A stretch of 64,000 bases of DNA from Arthrobacter citreus (GTDB taxonomy: Bacteria > Bacillota > Bacilli > Bacillales > Bacillaceae_G), in the NCBI GenBank assembly GCA_013200995.1, contig CP053688.1, positions 992,001 to 1,056,000 of the forward strand, written 5' to 3'. The notes beneath the pieces were generated by a model that was given only the letters and a program-made list of their open reading frames with translations, was not told the DNA's origin and did no database searches. The position numbers and the translations under genes are program-made. Positions within the stretch are counted from its first letter, which is position 1; each line of letters begins with the position of its first letter. Positions 1 to 6,961 of this stretch are shown here, in pieces.

Positions 1-63
1 AATTAGGATTAATCAATTAAATATAGGTAATTGGATATAATTAGCGTTAAAGGTGGTAATAAA

Positions 64-741
64 ATGTTTACTTATAATGAAATCAATCACCAAGAAAATA
101 AAACATTTATTTTTGTTGAAAATACACTTTTCGTTTCTGGAATTTGTACCATATTAGAGCATCATAAATTAAATGTAAGAAAAATAGATTTCCATCATAT
201 CAATACAGGGGAATTAAATGAAACTTATTTTATTTGTCATGTAAAAAATGAAGAAATGGTAAATAAATCGCAATTATTAAAGTTGCGTGATAAGAAAATC
301 AAGATCATCATCATAAAAAATAATATAGATTACAGAGAAATTGTGGACTTGATGAATATCGGAGTTAATGGAATATGCTTAACAGATATAGATGAACAAT
401 ACTTAATTCAAATTGTTAAACAAGTACAAAACGGTCAATTCTTTCTAGATTCACGATTAACAAATAAAATTGTACAAGAAAACAATCGACTAATTGAGAG
501 TGGTAGAAAAAGAAAAGAATTAGACTATAAAGCAATGAATAATCTGTTAACGAAAAGAGAAATTGAAATATTAGATTTACTAGGTAAAGGTTATTCGAAC
601 GTACAAATCGGTGATGAATTGTATATCTCAAGTAAAACTGTAAAAAATCACGTTTCAAATATAATTCATAAATTACAAGTTTCCGACCGATTAAACGCAG
701 TCATTTTTGCGATAAAAAATAATTGGATTTCCCTTGATTAA
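64..741 (+). CDS. LuxR/FixJ-type regulator with degenerate receiver domain
   Basis: DNA-binding transcription factor of about 225 residues. The C-terminal third (about residues 165-225) is a clear LuxR/GerE helix-turn-helix: LLTKREIEILDLLGKGYSN followed by SSKTVKNHVSNIIHKL. The N-terminal part has the length and spacing of a NarL-type receiver, but the acidic pocket is missing: the usual DD is VEN, the phospho-Asp strand reads YFICHVKN, and the conserved Lys position reads LTDI. It is therefore probably not a classical phospho-switch. The start is ATG 64 with AGGTGG just upstream; a TTG at 31 is in frame but has no ribosome site. It is monocistronic. Target unknown. Confidence 0.8.
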   Translation: MFTYNEINHQENKTFIFVENTLFVSGICTILEHHKLNVRKIDFHHINTGELNETYFICHVKNEEMVNKSQLLKLRDKKIKIIIIKNNIDYREIVDLMNIGVNGICLTDIDEQYLIQIVKQVQNGQFFLDSRLTNKIVQENNRLIESGRKRKELDYKAMNNLLTKREIEILDLLGKGYSNVQIGDELYISSKTVKNHVSNIIHKLQVSDRLNAVIFAIKNNWISLD

Positions 742-748
742 TATGGAT

Positions 749-806
749 GAAAAAATACAATTAATCTTTAATCTTTATGAGGTGAAAGGATTATTGTATT
801 TTTTTT
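749..806 (+). terminator. Intrinsic terminator after the LuxR-type gene
   Basis: AAAATACAATTAATC pairs with GATTATTGTATTTT across a loop of about 22 nt, followed by a T run. It lies between two convergent genes; its reverse strand is also rich in T. Confidence 0.55.
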
Positions 807-826
807 ATGTATTTAAAGCGTTTTCA

Positions 827-1522
827 TTAAGAGATAATCCCTTTACGGACTAATTCTCCAACTGCGTGTGAGCGATTATTAGCTCCAAGCTTTTTGATCG
901 CGGATTTCACATATTGTTTTACTGTAAGTTCGCTAATATTCATTGAATCTGCCATTTCTTTCGTACTTTCACCCCAAGCAATTCTCTTCATTACTTCTAA
1001 TTCTCTTTTACTTAATTCAATTGAATGGTGAGATCCAGTTGTATTTTCTAAAAATTTACCAATTAACTTACCATAATATGTAAAAGACGATAATAATTTT
1101 TCATCCATTTTTAATTCATCTTTAAATTCTGTTGAACAAATATAACCAACAACCACTGTCCCAAAACAAATAGGCACTGCAATCATGGAACTGACACTAG
1201 AAGGGAAGATATATTTACTACTTGTTTGTTTTAAGTATTCAATACCAGAACAAAATTTTGCTTTTCTCTCACAAATTGCTGAATAAATAATCGGTAGTGA
1301 ACGAATATCATCTCTAATTTCACGAATATGAGATAATCCATCCGTAGTAATTAATATGATACCTTCTCCTAAAAATCCAAAAGGAGAATATCTAAATAAA
1401 TATGCATTTTCTACCGGAAAAAGATTCATATACAGATCAAGGGTGTTGTACATATGTTCTTCGTGACTAGTACTAACTTCAATTTTTCTAATTTGTTCTT
1501 GTATGGTATAGTCAGAAACCAC
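827..1522 (-). CDS. GAF-LuxR transcriptional regulator
   Basis: Regulator of 231 residues. Residues 10-155 have GAF-like composition and spacing, including MIAVPICFGTVVVGYI, a typical GAF core strand. The C-terminal 65 residues are a LuxR-type HTH (LSKRELEVMKRIAWGEST, then NISELTVKQYVKSAIKKLG). The GTG start at 1522 has AAGGAGATGA upstream. It is divergent from the esterase-monooxygenase pair and shares a 145 bp intergenic region with it, so I infer it senses a small ligand and controls that pair. No phosphorylation domain is present. Confidence 0.82.
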   Translation of the reverse strand: MVSDYTIQEQIRKIEVSTSHEEHMYNTLDLYMNLFPVENAYLFRYSPFGFLGEGIILITTDGLSHIREIRDDIRSLPIIYSAICERKAKFCSGIEYLKQTSSKYIFPSSVSSMIAVPICFGTVVVGYICSTEFKDELKMDEKLLSSFTYYGKLIGKFLENTTGSHHSIELSKRELEVMKRIAWGESTKEMADSMNISELTVKQYVKSAIKKLGANNRSHAVGELVRKGIIS

Positions 1523-1560
1523 TTTATCATCTCCTTTTTAGGGATGTTATATATGCAAAA

Positions 1561-1575
1561 TTAGGAATATTCTAA
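1561..1575. promoter_or_regulatory. Near-palindrome in divergent promoter region
   Basis: TTAGGAATATTCTAA is a dyad with one mismatched pair. It sits between the divergent GAF-LuxR and esterase genes and touches a TATACT-like element at about 1577. It is a plausible operator of the LuxR-type regulator. Confidence 0.35.
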
Positions 1576-1667
1576 TTATACTAAAAATTATATTCTTTAG
1601 ATAGGCTTTTTGAGATATAGGATCTCGTAAAGTAAAACAAAATTCGAATGTGAAAGGGAGATGTATA

Positions 1668-2618
1668 GTGGCTAATTTAGATCCAAAAGCAAGAGCATAT
1701 GTGGAGATGTTTAATCAAATGCCAGCGATTCACAAAATGGAACCAAATGCAGTAAGAGAAATGTTTGCAAGTGTACCACCTGTAGAAGTTGAACTAGCTC
1801 CGTTAGCGAAAATTGAAGATCGAAAAGTTTCAGTTGGACAAGATGACCAAATTAAGATTAGGGTATACACTCCAGAGGGGGAAGGCCCATTTCCAGTATT
1901 TGTGTATTACCATGGTGGCGGTTGGGTAATAGGTGATTTAGAAACATCAGAAGCAAGTTGTAGAATGCTAGCTAATCGTACGAATAGAATAGTTGTTTCT
2001 GTTGATTATCGACTTGCTCCAGAATACAAATTTCCAATACCAGTTGAAGATTCTTATACAGCATTAAAATGGGTGAGTGAGCATGCTAATGAATTTAATG
2101 GAAACGCCTCCAATTTAGTTGTTGGTGGGGATAGTGCAGGAGGAAATCTTGCAGCAGTTGTATCGCAACTTTCAAAAGATCAAAACGGACCTAATATTTT
2201 AGGACAAGTACTTGTATATCCTGTTACGGCTTTAACTTATGATACTAAATCGTATTTTGATTTCCAAGAAGGGTATGGACTAGATCGCGATTTAATGATC
2301 TGGTTTGGAAACCATTATATCAATTCTGAAGAAGACTCTAGAAATAAATATGTTTCTCCACTTTCATCTGAAGATTTAAGTAACCTACCTTCTGCGCTTA
2401 TTATTACTGCAGAAAATGATGTACTTCGAGATGAAGGAAATAAATATGGTCAGCGTTTAAGAGATGCAGGTGTAAATGTAGAGATGCATTGTGAGGAAGG
2501 ACTTGTTCACGGATATTTTACAAATATGGCGGTGTTTCCTGAGCGAATAGAGAAATCGATTAATCGAATTGAGGAGTTTTTAAATAAATTGAATCAAACG
2601 GTTTTAAATAAAGGATAA
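1668..2618 (+). CDS. Alpha/beta hydrolase (HSL-family esterase)
   Basis: Carboxylesterase of the hormone-sensitive-lipase family, about 316 residues. Visible motifs are the oxyanion HGGG (YYHGGGWVIGD), the nucleophile elbow GDSAGG, and C-terminal Asp and His in ENDVLRDEG and LVHGYF. GTG 1668 follows AAAGGGAGAT at good spacing and gives MANLDPKAR; the in-frame GTG at 1650 lies before that ribosome site. The gene is 49 bp ahead of a Baeyer-Villiger monooxygenase, and cleaving the ester that enzyme makes is its likely role. Cytoplasmic, no signal peptide. The natural substrate cannot be read from sequence. Confidence 0.9.
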   Translation: MANLDPKARAYVEMFNQMPAIHKMEPNAVREMFASVPPVEVELAPLAKIEDRKVSVGQDDQIKIRVYTPEGEGPFPVFVYYHGGGWVIGDLETSEASCRMLANRTNRIVVSVDYRLAPEYKFPIPVEDSYTALKWVSEHANEFNGNASNLVVGGDSAGGNLAAVVSQLSKDQNGPNILGQVLVYPVTALTYDTKSYFDFQEGYGLDRDLMIWFGNHYINSEEDSRNKYVSPLSSEDLSNLPSALIITAENDVLRDEGNKYGQRLRDAGVNVEMHCEEGLVHGYFTNMAVFPERIEKSINRIEEFLNKLNQTVLNKG

Positions 2619-2667
2619 GATTGATTCCATTCTTAAAAAAAATTTATTTAAAGAAGGAGGATTTGAA

Positions 2668-4290
2668 ATGAAAGCTAACATTCAACATTTTGACGCAATT
2701 GTTATTGGTGCAGGCTTTTCGGGGTTATACATGCTCCATCGCTTAAGAGAGGATGGAATCTCGGCTCGTGTATTTGAAGCTGGTGAGGGCGTTGGCGGGA
2801 CATGGTTTTGGAATCGTTATCCAGGAGCAAGATGTGATTCAGAAAGCATTTACTATAATTATACATTTTCTGAAGAATTATATAAAGAATGGACATGGAC
2901 TTCTAGGTATCCTGAGCAACCTGAAATATTAAGCTATTTGAATTTTGTAGCCGATAAATTTAATTTACGTAAAGATATTCAATTTAATACAAAAGTTCAA
3001 TCTGCACACTATAATCCTGAAAATAATTTATGGAATATTAAACTTGAAAACAACACAAACGTAACGGCAAAATACTTTATTACTGGTGTTGGATGTTTAT
3101 CAGCAGCAAATGTGCCTGACTTCAAAGGAATCGAATCATTCAATGGAGAATGGTATCATACAGGTCACTGGCCAAGAGATAAAGAAGTTGATTTAAAAAG
3201 TAAACATGTTGGAATCATTGGAACAGGATCGAGCGGTGTACAAGCTATTCCAGTGATTGCACAGCAAGCAGGTCACTTAACTGTATTTCAACGAACACCT
3301 CAATATAGTGCACCTGCGAGAAATCATCCTTATGACCTAGAATATATCCGAAATACTAAAGCAAATTTTAAAGAAATTAAAAAACAAATGCGAGAATCTA
3401 CTGGCGGTCAACCTACTGAAGTACCAACTCAATCTGCACTAGAGGTTAATCATTTAGAAAGAACTCAAAAATACGAAGATATTTGGAAAAATGGCGGACT
3501 TGGACTTTTTGGAGCATTTACTGACCTTACACTGAATGAAAAAGCAAATGAAACAGTTGCTGAGTTTATCCGCTCAAAAATTAGTGAAATAGTACATGAT
3601 TCTAAAGTTGCCAAAAAATTAATGCCATATTATTACTATGGTACAAAACGTCCGATTATTGATACGAATTATTATGAAACATATAATCGTGATAATGTTA
3701 CATTAATTGATGTCAAGAGCGATCCAATCGAATCAATTACACCTGCTGGTTTGAAAACTAAAGATAATGAATACGAATTAGATGTTATTATTTTTGCTAC
3801 TGGTTATGATGGGATGACCGGTCCGTTAATGAAGATCGATATAAAAGGAAAAGATGGAGTTACATTAAAAGAAAAATGGGCAGGAGGAGCTCAAACTAGA
3901 ACCTATCTTGGAATTGCTAACGCAGGATTTCCTAATATGTTTATGATCACTGGCCCTGAAAGTCCTTCAGTTTTAAGTAATATGCCAGTTTCAATCGAAC
4001 AACATGTAGAATGGATTGCGGATTGTATTCAGTTCTTACGACAAAAGGACATCGATGTAATTGAAGCTAATATTGAAGCAGAAAATGCATGGAGTCAACA
4101 TTGTCGAGAAGTTGCCGAGGCGACACTTTTTACTAAAACCGAATCATGGTACACCGGGGCAAATATTAAAGGAAAACCAAGAGGGTTTCAAATTTATTTA
4201 GGCGGTGTTGGAGCATACCGTAAAAAGTGCGATGAAATTGCTTCGAGTGGGTATGAAGGTTTTGTTTTAACTTCAACTGCAGTTCACTAA
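2668..4290 (+). CDS. Baeyer-Villiger flavin monooxygenase
   Basis: FAD- and NADPH-dependent monooxygenase of 540 residues, the usual size of cyclohexanone monooxygenase-type enzymes. It inserts oxygen next to a ketone to give an ester or lactone. It has an N-terminal FAD GxGxxG (IGAGFSG), the diagnostic signature FxGxxxHxxxWP (FNGEWYHTGHWP, about residues 152-163), and a second Rossmann motif (IGTGSSG) for NADPH. AAGAAGGAGG precedes the ATG. It is the second gene after the esterase, with a terminator behind it. The pairing implies catabolism of a ketone; whether it is aliphatic, cyclic or terpenoid is open. Confidence 0.93.
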   Translation: MKANIQHFDAIVIGAGFSGLYMLHRLREDGISARVFEAGEGVGGTWFWNRYPGARCDSESIYYNYTFSEELYKEWTWTSRYPEQPEILSYLNFVADKFNLRKDIQFNTKVQSAHYNPENNLWNIKLENNTNVTAKYFITGVGCLSAANVPDFKGIESFNGEWYHTGHWPRDKEVDLKSKHVGIIGTGSSGVQAIPVIAQQAGHLTVFQRTPQYSAPARNHPYDLEYIRNTKANFKEIKKQMRESTGGQPTEVPTQSALEVNHLERTQKYEDIWKNGGLGLFGAFTDLTLNEKANETVAEFIRSKISEIVHDSKVAKKLMPYYYYGTKRPIIDTNYYETYNRDNVTLIDVKSDPIESITPAGLKTKDNEYELDVIIFATGYDGMTGPLMKIDIKGKDGVTLKEKWAGGAQTRTYLGIANAGFPNMFMITGPESPSVLSNMPVSIEQHVEWIADCIQFLRQKDIDVIEANIEAENAWSQHCREVAEATLFTKTESWYTGANIKGKPRGFQIYLGGVGAYRKKCDEIASSGYEGFVLTSTAVH

Positions 4291-4308
4291 TTGGTTTTGT
4301 AATATTTT

Positions 4309-4360
4309 AAGAGGATGTCCCGAAAGTATAACTTTAGGGGCATCCTTGGCTCTTTTTATA
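4309..4360 (+). terminator. Terminator after the monooxygenase operon
   Basis: AGGATGTCCCGAAAGT pairs with ACTTTAGGGGCATCCT (14 of 16 positions) around a short loop, followed by TGGCTCTTTTTA. Confidence 0.75.
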
Positions 4361-4364
4361 GGTA

Positions 4365-4558
4365 ATTAGAAACTTATACTAAATGTTAAGCGAAAATAAG
4401 CGAGTGAACATACGAAAAATGGATCAGAAACAGCATTAATGTCGCCGTGTAAATAAGTGCTTGAAAGGTGCATATATGTAATCAGAAATTGCATTAATGG
4501 GGAAGTGAAAATAAATGTGTAAAACGTGCAATTAGGAAATCAGAAACTGCATTAATTT
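4365..4558. repeat. 58-bp imperfect tandem repeat, about 3.3 copies
   Basis: The motif ATCAGAAACTGCATTAAT recurs at 4423, 4481 and 4539, exactly 58 bp apart, with a decayed copy (ATTAGAAACTTATACTAA) at 4365. Between the motifs, the elements aaataagtg and ggtgcat also recur in decayed form. No ORF spans the array. Confidence 0.8.
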
Positions 4559-4644
4559 AAATTTCCTATAATCCCAAAATTCTATAATAATAGCTATACC
4601 CATTGGGGTATTTTGGCTTCATTTTGCCTCAATATAGACGGTCT

Positions 4645-4674
4645 AATATAGAAAATTAATTAATTTTCTATATT
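4645..4674. promoter_or_regulatory. Perfect 30-bp palindrome
   Basis: The left arm AATATAGAAAATTAA is followed at once by its exact reverse complement, with no loop. All bases are A or T apart from one G and one C. It lies in the long intergenic region upstream of the MFS gene and could be an operator or a cruciform; no T tract follows. Confidence 0.5.
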
Positions 4675-5061
4675 TCATTCAAAATAACCTTAGTTTGATA
4701 AAAAAATCTACTATATACCTAAAAATCAGAATTATAAAATTACCTTTAATTAAAAAACGCCACTAAAATACCCCCATATTTGCCTCGAGACAGTCAGCAT
4801 TATTAATAAATTTAAAAATGGAAGCTCCTTTACCAGTTAAGTTGTATTCTAAAACTTCAGTTTTAAAGGATTTAGATTTTATAAAAAAAACTTATTTAGT
4901 AATAGCTTTATCCCATCTAATTATTAAAATTCATTAAGGTTAAGGTGAATTAATCCACTAATCCAGAGTAAAAATAGTATAATGATTTGTATTTAAATTT
5001 TATCTCTAGTATAAATATTCATTTTGCTAGATGTAAGAGATAAAAAGGGGAGAGTTTTATT
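4675..5061. other. AT-rich intergenic stretch
   Basis: No convincing ORF on either strand. It presumably holds the promoter of the downstream MFS gene (TATAAT-like sequences near 4976 and 5008), with a ribosome site at 5044-5053. Confidence 0.4.
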
Positions 5062-6300
5062 TTGTCTGCATCAAATAAATCTATTTTTAAAGGGACTTCA
5101 TTTACGAACTTCTGGATCTCGCGAATGATGACCTCTACGTCTTTTCAGATGTTATCCGTTGCAATTGGATGGCAAATGTATGATTTGACTCATGACGCAT
5201 TTAGTCTTGGTTTAGTAGGACTAGCGCAGTTTATTCCGATGGTATTACTTACATTAGTAGTAGGTCAGGTCGCTGACAGAGTTGATCGTCGAAAAATCGT
5301 TTTCATATGTCAAATGATTGAAGCGCTTATTGCAGGACTTCTTTTATATGGAAATTATGCAAATTGGCTTAGTCGTGAGGAAATATTAGTAGCTGCATTT
5401 ATACTCGGTGCTTGCCGATCTTTTGAGGGTCCAGCTTCATCAGCTTTATTGCCACAAGTAGTTCCAAAGTCTATTTTACAACAAGCTATTTCTTGGAGTA
5501 CTTCTGCAGGTCAAACAGCACAAATATTAGGGCCATCTCTTGGAGGAGTATTATTTTCAGTTGGGCCGGCTTATGTTTATGCAACTTCAGCAATTGCCTT
5601 ATTACTTTCATCAATCCTTACATACTTCATTAAATTAGATAGTCAATTTATTCGAAAATCAGAGCCAGTTACTTTACGAACAATGCTAATGGGTTTAGAA
5701 TTTGTATATAAACATCCAATTATTTTAGGAACGATTTCGCTTGATTTATTCGCGGTTCTACTAGGTGGAGCTACAGCCCTTTTACCAATTTATGCGCAAG
5801 ATATATTACATACGGGTGCATGGGGATTAGGTTTAATGCGAACTGCACCTGCTGTGGGAGCATTAATCATGTCACTAATATTAGCGTATTCTCCACTAAA
5901 AAAATCATATGGTCCGATATTATTTAGTGCATTAATTGTGTTTGGATTGGCTACTGTGCTATTTGCAGTTTCAACAAATATAGTCATTTCATTAATTGCT
6001 TTATTTATCATCGGAGCTTCTGATGTAGTCAGTGTAGTAATCCGTTCTTCACTAGTGCAGCTACAAACTCCAGACGATATGAGAGGTCGAGTCAATGCCG
6101 TAAATTCGCTATTTATTGGAACCTCAAATCAACTTGGAGAATTTGAATCTGGTACGATGGCTGGATTAATTGGTACTGTTCCAGCAGCAGTAGTTGGAGG
6201 TCTTGGGACGATAGTAGTTGCTGGACTTTGGATGTATTTATTCCCTTCGCTTAGAAGAATTAATTCACTTTCTGGAGAGAAAACAGAAAAAGTAGGATAA
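5062..6300 (+). CDS. MFS exporter, EntS/MFS_3-like
   Basis: Integral membrane transporter of 412 residues with about 12 hydrophobic segments, DHA3/enterobactin-exporter-like subclass. The MFS signature between TM2 and TM3 is GQVADRVDRRKIV; a second loop motif is DMRGRVNAVNSLF, typical of this subclass. The TTG start at 5062 is supported by AAAAGGGGAGAG. Proton-driven efflux of a siderophore or drug is the family expectation; the substrate is unknown. A DUF1801 gene follows 19 bp later and probably shares the transcript. Confidence 0.85.
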   Translation: MSASNKSIFKGTSFTNFWISRMMTSTSFQMLSVAIGWQMYDLTHDAFSLGLVGLAQFIPMVLLTLVVGQVADRVDRRKIVFICQMIEALIAGLLLYGNYANWLSREEILVAAFILGACRSFEGPASSALLPQVVPKSILQQAISWSTSAGQTAQILGPSLGGVLFSVGPAYVYATSAIALLLSSILTYFIKLDSQFIRKSEPVTLRTMLMGLEFVYKHPIILGTISLDLFAVLLGGATALLPIYAQDILHTGAWGLGLMRTAPAVGALIMSLILAYSPLKKSYGPILFSALIVFGLATVLFAVSTNIVISLIALFIIGASDVVSVVIRSSLVQLQTPDDMRGRVNAVNSLFIGTSNQLGEFESGTMAGLIGTVPAAVVGGLGTIVVAGLWMYLFPSLRRINSLSGEKTEKVG

Positions 6301-6319
6301 TTTAATTAAAGGAGAATTT

Positions 6320-6709
6320 ATGGAAAATACAAAAAAAACATTTGATACGATTGATGAATATATTTCACAATTTCAACCAGAAATTCAAGAAAAATTACAA
6401 GCTTTAAGAAGGACAATTAAAGAAATTGTACCGAATGCAGTTGAAAAAATTAGTTATCAAATGCCTGCATTTGCGCTTAATAAAAACTTAGTACACTTTG
6501 CAGCATTTAAAAATCACATAGGATTTTATCCTGGAGCAAGCGGAATTGCAGCATTTAAGGAAGAGTTATCAGTTTATAAAGGCGCAAAAGGGTCTGTTCA
6601 ATTTCCAATAAATGAACCACTACCGTTTGATTTAGTAAAAAAGATTGTTAAATATAGAGAAATTGAAGATATAAAAAAAGAAGAAGAAAAAAAACAAAAG
6701 AAGAAATAA
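6320..6709 (+). CDS. DUF1801 (YdhG-like) protein
   Basis: Soluble protein of 129 residues. The core IDEYISQFQPEIQEKL, QMPAF and FYPGASGIAAFKEEL is typical of the DUF1801/YdhG family, some members of which are described as frataxin-like iron chaperones. The tail is a Lys/Glu run. AAAGGAGAA precedes the ATG. Its pairing with an EntS-like exporter would fit an iron or metal theme, but that is inference only. Confidence 0.75.
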   Translation: MENTKKTFDTIDEYISQFQPEIQEKLQALRRTIKEIVPNAVEKISYQMPAFALNKNLVHFAAFKNHIGFYPGASGIAAFKEELSVYKGAKGSVQFPINEPLPFDLVKKIVKYREIEDIKKEEEKKQKKK

Positions 6710-6734
6710 ATTTTATAAACATGAGTCAAATATG

Positions 6735-6778
6735 AAGTAAAAACCTCTAAGTCAATTTAGTCTTAGAGGATTTTACTT
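6735..6778 (+). terminator. Terminator after MFS/DUF1801 unit
   Basis: AAGTAAAAACCTCTAAG pairs with CTTAGAGGATTTTACTT with one mismatch. The extended A/T flanks make it potentially bidirectional. Confidence 0.75.
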
Positions 6779-6833
6779 CTTAAAGGGAAATGTCTGATGA
6801 CATTTTGTTCATAATTCTGTCAAAGAATTTGCT

Positions 6834-6860
6834 TTGAAAACTTAAATTATCCGTTATACT
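6834..6860 (+). promoter_or_regulatory. Possible sigma-A promoter of nir operon
   Basis: TTGAAA at 6834 and TATACT at 6855 with a short 15 bp spacer. It would give a leader of about 95 nt containing the FNR/Rex-like palindrome. Confidence 0.35.
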
Positions 6861-6920
6861 AAACTTGTATTCAACTAGTAAAACGATTTGTTATCAAAAA
6901 AAATTTTTTTTAGAAGTTTA

Positions 6921-6936
6921 TGTGAAAAATTTCACA
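6921..6936. promoter_or_regulatory. FNR/Rex-type palindrome before nirB
   Basis: TGTGAAAAATTTCACA matches the FNR/CRP consensus TGTGA-N6-TCACA exactly, and the Rex consensus TTGTGAA-N4-TTCACAA with one mismatch at the outer base. It ends 25 bp before the nirB ATG and lies downstream of the visible promoter, which suits a repressor such as Rex better than an activator. Confidence 0.6.
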
Positions 6937-6961
6937 ATTCCTATTTTGGGGGACATTGCAG

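Noticed and set aside
4365..4558. Possible CRISPR-like array
   Set aside because: Unit similarity extends through the whole 58 bp in decayed form; there are no unique spacers of constant length and no cas genes.
6921..6936. FNR activation of nirB as the default reading
   Set aside because: The box is too close to the ATG for an activator site; kept as an FNR/Rex-type site with repression favoured.
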